A stretch of DNA of 64,000 nt, from positions 434,001 through 498,000 of the forward strand of contig NZ_JBNAGF010000001.1 of assembly GCF_049801055.1 (NCBI RefSeq), read 5' to 3'. Made by a program: the position numbers and the translations under genes. Shown piece by piece: positions 1 to 8,475 of the stretch. Every line of letters starts with the position of its first letter. Positions within the stretch are counted from its first letter, which is position 1. The notes beneath the pieces were generated by a model, which was given only the letters and a program-made list of their open reading frames with translations, did no database searches and had not been told where the DNA came from. Source of the stretch: JBNAGF01 sp049801055. GTDB taxonomy: Bacteria > Pseudomonadota > Alphaproteobacteria > Rhodobacterales > Rhodobacteraceae.

Positions 1-525
1 CACCGCGCAACCCAGTTCCTGCCGAACCGTTTCGATCCTGCGATAGAACGCGGCTGCGCCCGGCTGATCCAGACCTTGGGTTGCCTCGTCCAGCAACAGC
101 AGCTGGGGGCGTTCAAGCAGCGCGCGCGCCAGAAGAACCCGTTGGAACTGTCCGCCGGACAGATCTGCAAGCTGCCGAGATCCAAGATCCGGCACGCCAG
201 CCTGCTCGAGCGCGTTGAAAGCGTCGGTTTCCGAAACCCGGCGGGGCAGGCCAAGGAACCGCTGCACGGTCATCGGCAGAGAGGCATCCACCGCCAGTTT
301 CTGGGGTACGTATCCGATGCGAAGCCCTTTGCTGCGGTTCACGCTTCCCTGTTCCGGCGTCACCGCCCCGATCAACGTGCGCAGAAAGGTTGACTTGCCC
401 GACCCGTTCGGGCCCACCACCGTCACGATCTCGGCGGGGTGGATATCGACACTGACGTCATGCAGCACAGGCGTGCGGTCAAGCCGGACGGCAAGATCCC
501 GAACCGCGATCAGCGGCGCATTCAT
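1..525 (-). CDS. znuC: Zinc ABC transporter ATPase ZnuC (partial, C-terminus beyond window)
   Basis: This is the cytoplasmic ATPase of a high-affinity zinc importer that would work with the ZnuA binding protein encoded divergently at 1123 and with a ZnuB permease probably just outside the window. About 175 codons are visible. They contain Walker A GPNGSGKST near residue 40, the ABC signature LSGGQFQRV near residue 130 and a Walker B LLLLDE followed by ATQGLDQPG. The frame stays open to the window edge, so the end is missing. The ATG at 525 overlaps the zur stop in an ATGA arrangement, which indicates translational coupling. Assignment to zinc rather than manganese rests on the adjacent zur and znuA. 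Confidence 0.9.
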   Translation of the reverse strand, partial: MNAPLIAVRDLAVRLDRTPVLHDVSVDIHPAEIVTVVGPNGSGKSTFLRTLIGAVTPEQGSVNRSKGLRIGYVPQKLAVDASLPMTVQRFLGLPRRVSETDAFNALEQAGVPDLGSRQLADLSGGQFQRVLLARALLERPQLLLLDEATQGLDQPGAAAFYRRIETVRQELGCAV

Positions 526-1013
526 GTCTCGGCTCCCGCACAGGCAGGGCACAACCCCTCTGCCTCAACCACGATTCTTTCAATGGTAAACCCGGTCTCG
601 GCGGCAGCCGTGCCAAGCCGACCCTGTTCGAGTTCGGTGATGGCCTCGGCGACCAGTCGGCAGTTGCGACAGACAAGGAAAGCCGGCACATGGGCATCCT
701 GAGGATGGGCGCAGGCCGTGTAGGCGTTGAGCCGTTCGATCCGGTGCGCAAAGCCATTCTGAACAAGGAAATCCAAGGCACGGTAGGCAACGGGGGGCTG
801 CGATCCCAATCCATCGGCAGCCAGCAGTTCGAGTATGTCATAGGCCCCTATAGCCCGATGTTCCCGCAACAAGATCTCCAACACCCGACGACGAACCGGG
901 GTGAATTGCAGTTTGCGGTTCGTACAGTGAGCCTCGGCCAGTTCCAAAGCGCTGTGGATACAGCTGGCGTGATCGTGCTGGTCGAATCCGATGGTGGTTA
1001 CTGGATTTGTCAC
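522..1013 (-). CDS. zur: Zinc uptake regulator Zur (Fur family)
   Basis: This is a 163-residue Fur-family repressor that uses zinc as co-repressor. The N-terminal winged helix includes FTPVRRRVLEILL and the recognition region PPVAYRALDFLVQNG. The dimerisation half carries the structural zinc pairs CRNC and CPAC near the C-terminus. It is the first gene of a leftward zur-znuC unit and overlaps znuC by 4 bases. The start is GTG and no strong ribosome binding site is visible. Two inverted repeats matching the gamma-proteobacterial Zur box lie in the gap to znuA, so the gene probably represses both itself and znuA when zinc is sufficient. The Zur role, rather than Fur or Mur, is inferred from these neighbours. 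Confidence 0.9.
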   Translation of the reverse strand: MTNPVTTIGFDQHDHASCIHSALELAEAHCTNRKLQFTPVRRRVLEILLREHRAIGAYDILELLAADGLGSQPPVAYRALDFLVQNGFAHRIERLNAYTACAHPQDAHVPAFLVCRNCRLVAEAITELEQGRLGTAAAETGFTIERIVVEAEGLCPACAGAET

Positions 1014-1044
1014 AGGGCGCAGTTCCGTGGTTCAGATTGTGTAT

Positions 1045-1059
1045 TGATATGTTATAACA
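1045..1059. promoter_or_regulatory. Candidate Zur box 1 (zur-proximal)
   Basis: The 15-mer TGATATGTTATAACA matches the Zur consensus TGTTATA-N-TATAACA with two mismatches. Its right part is also a perfect 12-base palindrome (ATGTTATAACAT, 1049-1060). It lies 32 bases upstream of the zur GTG and is well placed to autoregulate the zur-znuC unit. Confidence 0.6.
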
Positions 1060-1083
1060 TCCCGACTATCACCCGGCGGCATC

Positions 1084-1098
1084 TGTTACAAGATAACA
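1084..1098. promoter_or_regulatory. Candidate Zur box 2 (znuA-proximal)
   Basis: TGTTACAAGATAACA matches the Zur consensus TGTTATA-N-TATAACA with two mismatches and is itself a near-perfect inverted repeat. It ends 24 bases before the znuA ATG, where a repressor would block transcription. Its centre is 39 bases from box 1. Confidence 0.65.
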
Positions 1099-1122
1099 TT
1101 ATCCTGCGTGAATGAGGTCTCC

Positions 1123-2085
1123 ATGTTGCGCCGCCACCTGACTGCCCTGCTTCTAACGTTCGTTGGAGCGGCCCCGGCCGTTGCAGATGTACCGCGTGTG
1201 GCTGTCGATATTCCTCCGGTTCACGGGCTGGTTTCGATGGTGATGGACGGTGTCGGCGAGCCGGACTTGCTGATGCGCCCCGGAGCCTCGCCACATGGAT
1301 ACGCCATGCGACCGTCAGAGGCCCGTGCCTTGCAACGCGCTGACGCAGTTGTCTGGATCGGGCCAGAGCTTACGCCTTGGCTGGAACGGCCAATGTCTTC
1401 GCTCGCAGGTGGTGCAGTCGATCTGCCCCTTTTGAATCATCCTGTCACCCGGGTGTTGGATATCCGGGACGCTCTGGAAGCGGGCCCGCCATCCGAAAAT
1501 GAAGGTCATGGTGATCATGATGGTCACAGCCTTGACGACCATGACCATGATCACCACGACCATGGCAGCCTAGATCCGCATGCATGGCTTGATCCAGCCA
1601 ACGCAAAGGCATGGTTGCCGTTGGTCGCAGAATTGCTTTCCGGTCTGGACCCGGAAAATGCCGACGTCTATGCCGAAAACGCGCGGCGCGCTGTTGCGCA
1701 ACTGGAGATGATTTCCCGTGACACCGAGCTTCTGCTGGCCTCGATGCAGACCAGGAAATACGTAGGGTTTCACGATTCTCTGCATTACTTCGAAGCCCGT
1801 TATGGTCTTCAAACCGCCGGAACATTGGCCCTGAGTGACGCGCAGGATCCCAGTCCGGCACGCATGGCCCGGATGAAGACCGAGCTTGCTGGCTCGGGGA
1901 TTTCATGCGCCTTCTCCGAGCCGCAGTTTGATCCCGGTCTTTTGGAAGTGGCTTTGGAAACGGCCGAGATTCCGATTGTCGAGATAGATCCGGTCGGCAG
2001 GGATTTCGCGCTGGGGTCTGACTTTTACCCGGAATTGATCCGCTCGGTAGCTGCCAGCTTTGCCCGGTGTGCCGACGCTAAATGA
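1123..2085 (+). CDS. znuA: Zinc ABC transporter substrate-binding protein ZnuA
   Basis: This is the periplasmic zinc receptor of the ZnuABC importer, 320 residues. An N-terminal signal peptide (LLLTFVGAAPAVA, cleavage near residue 21) precedes the mature protein. Metal-ligand motifs are SPHGY (His58), DPHAW (His153) and FHDS. A histidine/aspartate-rich loop at about residues 129-148 is characteristic of zinc-specific family members and is absent from manganese-binding ones. I chose the ATG at 1123. A GTG at 1108 in frame would only add five residues before the basic signal-peptide start. The gene is transcribed divergently from zur-znuC with a Zur box directly upstream, and converges on the phosphatase gene with a gap of 43 bases. 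Confidence 0.92.
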   Translation: MLRRHLTALLLTFVGAAPAVADVPRVAVDIPPVHGLVSMVMDGVGEPDLLMRPGASPHGYAMRPSEARALQRADAVVWIGPELTPWLERPMSSLAGGAVDLPLLNHPVTRVLDIRDALEAGPPSENEGHGDHDGHSLDDHDHDHHDHGSLDPHAWLDPANAKAWLPLVAELLSGLDPENADVYAENARRAVAQLEMISRDTELLLASMQTRKYVGFHDSLHYFEARYGLQTAGTLALSDAQDPSPARMARMKTELAGSGISCAFSEPQFDPGLLEVALETAEIPIVEIDPVGRDFALGSDFYPELIRSVAASFARCADAK

Positions 2086-2128
2086 AAGCCATGCAAGCTG
2101 CTGCAATCCAAGGGTTACAGGGGCGCGA

Positions 2129-4156
2129 TCAGACGGCGATCTTGCCGCCGCCACGTTTGGTCACAACCACGATCGACGGGCGCGGAGGCATGTCGTCCCG
2201 GAAATCTGGCCAGCGGGTGGCCGGATCTTCGAATGTCGAGGCGCGTTCGAAGCCTTTGAGTGCGCGCGTTCCATCTGTGCCGGGATGTTGAACCGCAAGA
2301 AACAGGGTTTCACCGTCTGGCGCGAAGCGCGGGCCGCATAGCTCGGCACCAACCGGGCACCGAAAAAACAGTTTGGCGTGTCCGCGCAACGCACCTTCGG
2401 TCTCGACACTGTAGAGACCGTCTGACTTTCCGGTCTTGTTCCACCTGCTGCCCTGATCGGTCGCCACCCAGAGCCTTCCATCGGCGTCGATTTCGCAATT
2501 GTCGGGCGAGGCGAACCAACCGTCGTGGCTGGTTTCGGGGTTCCACATCGCCCCGACATCGGCAGCGGCAGGATCCCCGCATTTAACAAGGATCGACCAT
2601 GTGCCGCGCAACGCCGCGTGGTCGCCATCCTGCTCGCTGATTGCGATGATATGGCCAAAACGGGATTTTGCCCGGGGATTGGCGGCGTCGACCTGCCCGG
2701 GCTTGCGGCGGGAATTGTTGGTCAGCATGACAAAGGCGGTGCCATCGCCGCGTGGCTGGACATCTTCGGGCCGATCCATGGGTGTAGCCCCCAGCGCGTC
2801 GGCCGCCAGCCGCGAGTCGATCAGGACATCGGCCTGACTCTCGAACCCGTTTTTTGGTGTCAGCGGCCCATGGCCATGAACAAGCGGCAGCCAGTGCAGT
2901 GACCCGTCTGCATCGAACCGTGCCGCATACAGGATACCGTCGCTGAGTAGTCTGGAATTGGCAGAGCGGTCCTCGGACACTGTGCCGTTGGACACATATT
3001 TGTAGACATAGTCAAACCGGGCATCATCACCCATGTAAACGACCAGCTGCCCGGTCCGGGCAATCGTGGTTTCAGCGCCTTCATGCCGGAACCGGCCCAG
3101 TGCGGTATGCTTTACCGGCGGCGCATCCGGGTTTCGCGGGTCGACTTCAACAACCCATCCGAACCGATTGGATTCGTTCGGCTCTCGATCAATGTTGAAC
3201 CTGTCGTGGAACCGGCCCCACGCATACCAGCCTCCCGGGATGCCATAGCGTTTCTTGGAAGCCGAATCAGCATGTCCTGACAGGTCGGGCCTGCCCTCGG
3301 CATCTCTTGTGTCGGTCCAGAAATAACCGTGGAAATTCTCTTCTGCCATCAGCCAGGTGTCCCAGGGGGTCATCCCGCCCGCGCAGTTGTTGAGCGTTCC
3401 GACAACAGAGCGGCCTGATGAATCTTCGCTGGTTGTCATCCGTGCATGCCCTGCCGCCGGACCGTCGATGTCCATCCGCGTTGTCAGAGGCGTGATCCGA
3501 CGATTCATCCGGCTTGAACGAACCACAGACCATTTGCCATCCGTGGCGCGCGCAACCTCGACAACACTGCCGCCATGGGCGGCCATTTCAATGTCGGCAA
3601 GCGCGGGACTCATGCCGGCGAAATTGTCCTTGTCCTGCCTGCCAAGGCCGGGGAACATCATCTCTTCGTTGGTGTATTCGTGATTCACGCAAAGCAGACC
3701 ACGGCTGCCGTCTTCGTTCAGAGGTGTGAAGCCGACAAAGTCGTTGTTGTACCCGAATTGCCCCAGCTGGGCTTCGACGGTTTGGTTCATCACGTCGAAC
3801 TCAGGTGCATCAGCAAAAATCGGGTCGCCCCAACGCAGAAGGATGTTGGCGTCGTAGCCGTCAGCCACGTGATGCGTTTCGTCGTTGCCCGCACCCAGCT
3901 CGTCAAACCGGAAGCGCGACTCGCTACTACCCGAAGCACAAGCCGGTTGCGGTAAAACGGCCGCGGAGCCGAACAATGCCGCCGAGGCCGATACGCCCAG
4001 CACCCCGCGCAACAGGTCGCGACGTCCGAAGCGGTCTTGAATCACGTCCCCGATGGTATTCAATGGGCCGGGGTTGAGCGGAATGTCGTCAAAGGCTTCG
4101 TAGGCCTCCGCTTTGTTGCCGATGTCGGGGTCGTTGATGATGTCCTTGCGATCCAT
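2129..4156 (-). CDS. phoX: PhoX-family alkaline phosphatase, Tat-exported
   Basis: This 675-residue protein belongs to the PhoX (DUF839) family. Family members are calcium- and iron-dependent periplasmic phosphomonoesterases that release phosphate from organic esters. A twin-arginine signal lies unusually far in, at about residues 44-75 (GRRDLLRG followed by a hydrophobic stretch and an Ala-x-Ala-like end). This is typical of PhoX, whose members have long N-terminal extensions. The conserved CVNHEYTNEE segment is a metal-ligand region, and repeated beta-propeller blades follow (WGRFHDRF, GRFRHEGAET, DGWFASPDN). No Pho box was identified. The gene stands alone between the convergent znuA and the soxT-like gene, so it is probably not part of the sulfur system. 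Confidence 0.85.
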   Translation of the reverse strand: MDRKDIINDPDIGNKAEAYEAFDDIPLNPGPLNTIGDVIQDRFGRRDLLRGVLGVSASAALFGSAAVLPQPACASGSSESRFRFDELGAGNDETHHVADGYDANILLRWGDPIFADAPEFDVMNQTVEAQLGQFGYNNDFVGFTPLNEDGSRGLLCVNHEYTNEEMMFPGLGRQDKDNFAGMSPALADIEMAAHGGSVVEVARATDGKWSVVRSSRMNRRITPLTTRMDIDGPAAGHARMTTSEDSSGRSVVGTLNNCAGGMTPWDTWLMAEENFHGYFWTDTRDAEGRPDLSGHADSASKKRYGIPGGWYAWGRFHDRFNIDREPNESNRFGWVVEVDPRNPDAPPVKHTALGRFRHEGAETTIARTGQLVVYMGDDARFDYVYKYVSNGTVSEDRSANSRLLSDGILYAARFDADGSLHWLPLVHGHGPLTPKNGFESQADVLIDSRLAADALGATPMDRPEDVQPRGDGTAFVMLTNNSRRKPGQVDAANPRAKSRFGHIIAISEQDGDHAALRGTWSILVKCGDPAAADVGAMWNPETSHDGWFASPDNCEIDADGRLWVATDQGSRWNKTGKSDGLYSVETEGALRGHAKLFFRCPVGAELCGPRFAPDGETLFLAVQHPGTDGTRALKGFERASTFEDPATRWPDFRDDMPPRPSIVVVTKRGGGKIAV

Positions 4157-4246
4157 GAGGAGTGGTCTGCCCGGTGGTTGATGGATGTCGGATATGTCTA
4201 GCGGTCGCGCAGGACCTGTCGAGGTGAATTGGGAAAGCCGGAGGTT

Positions 4247-5305
4247 TTACTCGGCGATCCGAAAGCCTTCGATCAACTGACGCAAGCCGAAGGCGGCCCC
4301 GGCAAAGATCGACAGGAAGGTAACTGGCGCACTGATCGCAAGCAGGCTGAAGGCGGACATGCCTTGCCCGACGGTGCATCCCATCGCCAGAACCGCGCCG
4401 ACCCCCATGATGCCCGCGCCCAGAATCTGGCGTCGCAGTTCGCGGGGATCCTCACAGGCCTCCCACCGGAAATGGCCTTTGATCAGCGATCCGATGAACG
4501 CACCGCACCAGACACCGGCAATCGAGCCCACGGCAAAAGAGATCGGGCGGAGGCTTCCGGTCATGGAATAGAGAATCGTTTCACCCACCGGCGCCGAAAA
4601 ACTGTGCGACACCACTGGCAAGGCTTCGAACCCGTTATCCGCCACCCATTGGGTTCCTGCCCAGCCCGAGATGATCGCCATCCCCACGACGACGGACCAG
4701 AAAACAGCGCTGAAATCGCGACGCAGCTCGCGCGACCAAAGCGCGGCCGCGACGAAGAAAAGGCCCACCGCGACCCCGATTGTTGAAACCGACAACCCGG
4801 TCAACACCGCAGCATGATGGGCCAGGCCGGGTGGAACCTCCGACGTTACTTCGACCTGTTCAAAGAAGAAGTTCCGAACCGGGGCCAGCGGTCCGCTGAG
4901 CACTACATAGGTCGAGACACCCATCACCAGCACGATCACGAAGGAGCGCAGGTCGCCTCCGCCCAGCCGTGCAATGGCGCCGTAGCCGCAATTTCCGGAC
5001 AGTGCCATTCCATATCCAAACATCAGCCCGCCAACAATTGAGGCCATCGGCATCCAGCGGATCGACAGATAGAAACTCTGTCCCGGGTCGAGCAGGCCGA
5101 AACCGATCAGCGAAAAAGACCCGATCACAGCGGTTCCAATCGCCAGCGCCCACATGCGCAATCGGGTGTCCGAACCGCCATAGAGAAGATCTTCGATCGC
5201 GCCGAGCGTGCAGAACCGTCCCAGCCGGGCGGCAAGACCGAGCAATATGCCACCGATCAGGCCGATTGCGGCCACGGTCTGATGATCTGTCAGAAACTCT
5301 GGCAT
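4247..5305 (-). CDS. soxT: YeeE/YedE-family sulfur transporter, SoxT-like
   Basis: This is a 352-residue integral membrane protein of the YeeE/YedE family, with about nine or ten predicted hydrophobic helices. It carries the family cysteine motifs GRFCTLGAI near the start, SGNCGYGAIARLGGGDLR in the middle and MGCTVGQGMSAFS near the end. Known members take up thiosulfate or other sulfur compounds, and copies in sox clusters are called SoxT. Its position next to soxR on the same strand supports that name. A lone half-site ATTCAC at 5335-5340, just upstream, matches the left arm of the SoxR-like boxes further along, but there is no convincing second arm. The assignment to thiosulfate transport is by family and context. 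Confidence 0.8.
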   Translation of the reverse strand: MPEFLTDHQTVAAIGLIGGILLGLAARLGRFCTLGAIEDLLYGGSDTRLRMWALAIGTAVIGSFSLIGFGLLDPGQSFYLSIRWMPMASIVGGLMFGYGMALSGNCGYGAIARLGGGDLRSFVIVLVMGVSTYVVLSGPLAPVRNFFFEQVEVTSEVPPGLAHHAAVLTGLSVSTIGVAVGLFFVAAALWSRELRRDFSAVFWSVVVGMAIISGWAGTQWVADNGFEALPVVSHSFSAPVGETILYSMTGSLRPISFAVGSIAGVWCGAFIGSLIKGHFRWEACEDPRELRRQILGAGIMGVGAVLAMGCTVGQGMSAFSLLAISAPVTFLSIFAGAAFGLRQLIEGFRIAE

Positions 5306-5428
5306 GCCACTTCCCCCGCCGGCCTCCGGAACTCATTCACGATGCTGCATACGGGGCAGGTGGTCAAGCCGAGAGGCAGGCGGAGCCAATCAGGGTGGCC
5401 GCAAGATCCGTGTTGAAGAGTTGTAGCC

Positions 5429-5779
5429 CTAGTCGTTCTTTGCCTCGTCCTGTGCGCAGAACAGGTCGTAGACAACCTCGAGAATACGGCGCGGACGTTC
5501 GTCGGCGAGACTGTAGTAGATTGCCTTGCCATCTCGGCGCGGCACGACAAGACCTTCCAGACGCAGGCGCGACAGTTGTTGCGATACCGCGGCTTGCCGG
5601 GCTGAAAGCAACTCTTCCAACTCTGTCACCGACTTCTCTCCGGTCACAAGATGACACAGGATCATCAATCTGCCCTCGTGGCTGATCGCCTTGAGGAAGT
5701 TCGATGCCGTGGTGGCGTTGGTGACCATCTTGTCCAGTTCGTCCTCGGACATGTCTGTCGAAAACTGAGGAAGTCCCAT
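5429..5779 (-). CDS. soxR: SoxR, ArsR-family repressor of the sox cluster
   Basis: This is an ArsR/SmtB-type winged-helix regulator of 116 residues, using the ATG at 5779 which has an AGGA motif close upstream. A GTG at 5851 in frame would add 24 residues rich in polar and charged amino acids and is less likely. The helix-turn-helix (SVTELEELLSARQAAVSQQLSRLRLEGLV) and wing (RRDGKAIYYSL) are intact. A single Cys lies in LCHL within the conserved pre-HTH helix and another near the end (LFCAQ). SoxR homologues repress sox operons and respond to sulfur intermediates through a Cys pair. The four inverted repeats listed separately are its likely operators. Confidence 0.88.
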   Translation of the reverse strand: MGLPQFSTDMSEDELDKMVTNATTASNFLKAISHEGRLMILCHLVTGEKSVTELEELLSARQAAVSQQLSRLRLEGLVVPRRDGKAIYYSLADERPRRILEVVYDLFCAQDEAKND

Positions 5780-5940
5780 CTGTCCTGCTTTCCCTGACCC
5801 GGACCTGTTCCGGGAGTCATTGAGTCTTGTGTCTTGTTGGCGGTCGGCCACCGATCGCCGTTTATATCATAGATATTTTCAGTTCCACCGCTTCGCGGGG
5901 AGAAACCCGCCCGTCGATGTAGGCCTGCATCACTCGTACC

Positions 5941-6318
5941 CTATCCGCCCGTCGCCTCGAATTGCTCGAATTCGGTCGTGTCTTCGAGCAGCTGTTCCAG
6001 CAACGGCCAAAAGAAATCCTCACCCGGATATCCTTCGAGCCGTCCGATTTCCTGCTCGTTCTCGACCACTAAGAACGTCGGGGTGAAAACCACCCGCCGC
6101 GAAACCTCGAGATCCGGGGGCATGGCTCGCAGGTCGACTCGCCGCAAGGGGGCAAACCGACCCTCACGCGTCTTCGGATAGGCCGGCGCGATCTCTTCGT
6201 TCCAGCGGGCGCACCATTCGCAACCAGTCTGTTCGACCATCACCAGCTCTGCCGCAGCCACAGGCAAGGCGAGGGCAATTGCCAGAAGTGGCGAGAGCAG
6301 AGTTTTCAGGACCGGCAT
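5941..6318 (-). CDS. soxS: SoxS, periplasmic thioredoxin-like protein
   Basis: This 125-residue protein has a cleavable signal peptide (residues 1-23, ending VAAA) and a thioredoxin-like domain with a CEWC active site followed by ARWNEEIAP and the cis-proline segment VFTPTF. In Paracoccus, SoxS is a thiol-disulfide protein needed for full activity of the SoxYZ carrier, and it is encoded with soxR and divergent from soxV, as here. I chose the ATG at 6318, because an in-frame GTG at 6348 would place ten extra residues before the signal peptide. The gap to soxV is 108 bases and contains a SoxR-like box. Confidence 0.85.
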   Translation of the reverse strand: MPVLKTLLSPLLAIALALPVAAAELVMVEQTGCEWCARWNEEIAPAYPKTREGRFAPLRRVDLRAMPPDLEVSRRVVFTPTFLVVENEQEIGRLEGYPGEDFFWPLLEQLLEDTTEFEQFEATGG

Positions 6319-6353
6319 AGGGAATCCGTTGACGTTTGGTTGACACACAACAT

Positions 6354-6371
6354 AATTTGAATGTGTGAATG
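6354..6371. promoter_or_regulatory. Candidate SoxR operator in the soxS-soxV gap
   Basis: AATTTGA-ATGT-GTGAATG is a degenerate copy of the AATTCAC-N4-GTGAATT repeat: 6 of 7 match in the right arm and 4 of 7 in the left. An overlapping perfect repeat TTGAAT-N9-ATTCAA spans 6357-6377. It lies midway between the divergent soxS and soxV genes, where SoxR is known to act in related organisms. Confidence 0.55.
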
Positions 6372-6426
6372 ATTCAAGCCGCAGGCCGAAACCCGACTGC
6401 GGAGCGACACGTGAAAAGGCGCAATC

Positions 6427-7164
6427 ATGCTCGAGATTTCTCTGCTTGGGGCCGGTTTCGCCGGTTTGTTGAGTTTTTTCACGCCCTGCGTTCTGCCCAT
6501 GGTCCCGTTCTATCTGTGCTACCTCGGCGGGCTCAGCATGGCTGAGTTGCGTGCAGACGGCGGAATAGCGCCGGGAGCCCAGCGGCGTCTGCTCGGCTCG
6601 GCGGTCCTGTTTGCGGCCGGTGTCACCACCGTGTTCATGCTGCTTGGCATGGGGGCGACGGCGCTTGGTCAGTTGTTCGGGCAGTATCTGCAGCCCTTGT
6701 CCTATGTCGCTGCAGCGATTCTGCTACTTTTCGGGCTGCATTTTCTGGGCGTGGTCAGGGTTCCGCTGCTCTATCGCGAGGCGCGTTTGGAAAGCAGCGC
6801 CGAGGCCTCCTCGGCTTTGGGGGCCTACCTTATGGGATTGGCCTTCGGCTTTGGTTGGACCCCCTGCGTCGGACCGGCGCTGGCCGCTATCCTGATGATC
6901 GCCAGCGGCATGGGAGATATCTGGCGCGGGGCCGTGCTGTTGTTTGTCTATGGGGTGGGCATGACCGCCCCGTTTGTGATTGCGGCCCTGTTTGCCCGAC
7001 CATTCCTGGCGTTTGTTCAGCGTCACCGAGCAGCCTTTGCATGGGTCGAGAAGGGCATGGGGGTGATGCTGATCGTGTTTGCCGTTCTCATCGCAACCGG
7101 CGGTGTGAACCTGATTGCGGATGCCATGATCCGCTGGGTGCCGGGGTTTGCAAATCTCGGCTGA
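6427..7164 (+). CDS. soxV: SoxV, CcdA-type membrane thiol-disulfide transporter
   Basis: This 245-residue membrane protein of the CcdA/DsbD-beta family has six predicted helices. It carries electrons from cytoplasmic thioredoxin across the membrane to periplasmic thioredoxin-like partners (SoxW, SoxS), which keep the SoxY cysteine reduced. The two redox cysteines are visible in TPCVLPMVP in helix 1 and WTPCVGPALA in helix 4. It heads the rightward sox genes and is followed after 18 bases by soxW. A SoxR-like box lies about 55 bases upstream of its ATG. Confidence 0.92.
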   Translation: MLEISLLGAGFAGLLSFFTPCVLPMVPFYLCYLGGLSMAELRADGGIAPGAQRRLLGSAVLFAAGVTTVFMLLGMGATALGQLFGQYLQPLSYVAAAILLLFGLHFLGVVRVPLLYREARLESSAEASSALGAYLMGLAFGFGWTPCVGPALAAILMIASGMGDIWRGAVLLFVYGVGMTAPFVIAALFARPFLAFVQRHRAAFAWVEKGMGVMLIVFAVLIATGGVNLIADAMIRWVPGFANLG

Positions 7165-7182
7165 AGATAAGGGGAGGAGAAC

Positions 7183-7773
7183 ATGAAACGGATTGCAATA
7201 AGGGCTTTGTCTCTTTGTTTCGCCATCGCTTTTGGGGCATGTGCGACTGCAGCCGAACTGGGGGATGACGGGCTCCACAAAGCCGATTGGATGCGAGACA
7301 CGTTCAAGGACATTCAGGAGGATTTTGCCGAGGCGCAGGCAGAAGGCAAGCGCCTGATGCTGATCGTTGAGCAACGAGGCTGCCTGTATTGTCGGGACAT
7401 GCATGAGAACACATTTACCGACCCGAGGGTAAAAGCGATGCTTGAGGAGATCTATTTCCCGGTTCAGATCAATCTGCACGGCGATACCGAACTCGTGGAC
7501 GCCGACGGCGAAGCGCTTTCGGAAAAGGCGGCGGCCCGGAAATGGGGGGTGTTGTTCACGCCCACAATGATCTTTTTTCCGACCGAACTGGACGAGAGCA
7601 AACCTGCGGTGCAACAGGCCGTTGCGGTCATGCCCGGAGCATTTGCAGCCGGAACGACCTTGGACATGCTGACCTGGGTTGCCGAGAAACGCTACCTCGA
7701 CCAGTCGGAAGAAGACTTCCAGCGTTATCACGCCCGGATGATTCGTGAGCGGAACGACGGGGATACGCGCTAA
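7183..7773 (+). CDS. soxW: SoxW, periplasmic thioredoxin
   Basis: This 196-residue protein has an N-terminal signal peptide (residues 1-22, ending ATA) and a thioredoxin-like fold with the active-site motif CLYC in EQRGCLYCRDMHENTF. A cis-proline segment FTPTMIFF follows. SoxW accepts electrons from SoxV in Paracoccus and Rhodovulum. The start is preceded by GGGGAGG at good spacing. The gene probably forms a soxVW transcript, since the next gap (to soxX) holds a separate operator. Confidence 0.9.
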   Translation: MKRIAIRALSLCFAIAFGACATAAELGDDGLHKADWMRDTFKDIQEDFAEAQAEGKRLMLIVEQRGCLYCRDMHENTFTDPRVKAMLEEIYFPVQINLHGDTELVDADGEALSEKAAARKWGVLFTPTMIFFPTELDESKPAVQQAVAVMPGAFAAGTTLDMLTWVAEKRYLDQSEEDFQRYHARMIRERNDGDTR

Positions 7774-7847
7774 TCGGCGATCCTGATCTTCGGCGAGGAC
7801 GTGAAACTTTCGGAAAACTGACGCTACCTGCGACAAAAGATTATAAT

Positions 7848-7865
7848 AATTCACATTCGTGAATT
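7848..7865. promoter_or_regulatory. Candidate SoxR operator upstream of soxX
   Basis: AATTCAC-ATTC-GTGAATT is a perfect 7-base inverted repeat around a 4-base spacer. It lies in the 176-base soxW-soxX gap, where SoxR binds in related sox clusters. It is the best of four copies in the window and served as the reference for the others. Confidence 0.75.
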
Positions 7866-7949
7866 TGTTGTTGCGTTAATGCGGTCCGGTAGCCTACGGT
7901 ATGCAAAGCCAACTCGCCGCGCTGCGCGTGGCAGCCAATGGGAGGATCC

Positions 7950-8423
7950 ATGAAACTAACTATTCTGACAGTGGCCGCCGCGCTGGTCGGCGGGGCTGCA
8001 ACCGCCGCCGAGGTCAGCCCCAAGGACATCAAGTTCACCGAAGACGGTGCCGTTGAAATGTCGCTTTCCGGTCAGGCCGGCGATGCAGCCAACGGTGCTA
8101 TGGTCGTCGGATCCAAAAAACACGGCAACTGCATTGCCTGCCATCAGGTATCGGCGCTTGCGGACGTACCGTTCCACGGCGAAGTCGGACCGTCGCTGGA
8201 TGGTGCCGGTGATCGCTGGACCGAAGCCGAACTGCGCGGTCTGCTGGCGAACCCGAAAGTGGTGTTCGAGGGCACTGTAATGCCTGCCTTTTACAAGGTG
8301 GACGGCTTTAATCGCCCTGGCGACGCTTACACAGGCGAGGCGGCCAAGGGGCCTCTCGACCCGCTGTTGAGCGCTCAGGAAATCGAAGATGTGGTCGCGT
8401 TCCTCGCGACATTGAAAGAGTAA
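7950..8423 (+). CDS. soxX: SoxX, c-type cytochrome subunit of SoxAX
   Basis: This is the small monohaem subunit of the periplasmic SoxAX complex, which oxidatively couples thiosulfate to the SoxY cysteine. It has 157 residues with a signal peptide (residues 1-20, ending TAAE). The haem-binding CIACH lies at residues 61-65, and the segment TVMPAFYK supplies the likely methionine ligand. The start at 7950 follows GGAGG directly, so the in-frame ATG at 7938 is less likely. It begins the soxXYZA unit, 84 bases after the perfect SoxR-like box. Confidence 0.93.
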   Translation: MKLTILTVAAALVGGAATAAEVSPKDIKFTEDGAVEMSLSGQAGDAANGAMVVGSKKHGNCIACHQVSALADVPFHGEVGPSLDGAGDRWTEAELRGLLANPKVVFEGTVMPAFYKVDGFNRPGDAYTGEAAKGPLDPLLSAQEIEDVVAFLATLKE

Positions 8424-8475
8424 CACGCCCGGTCCGGACAAGCCTGGCCGAATTGAATTGTAAAGGAGAAAGAGA

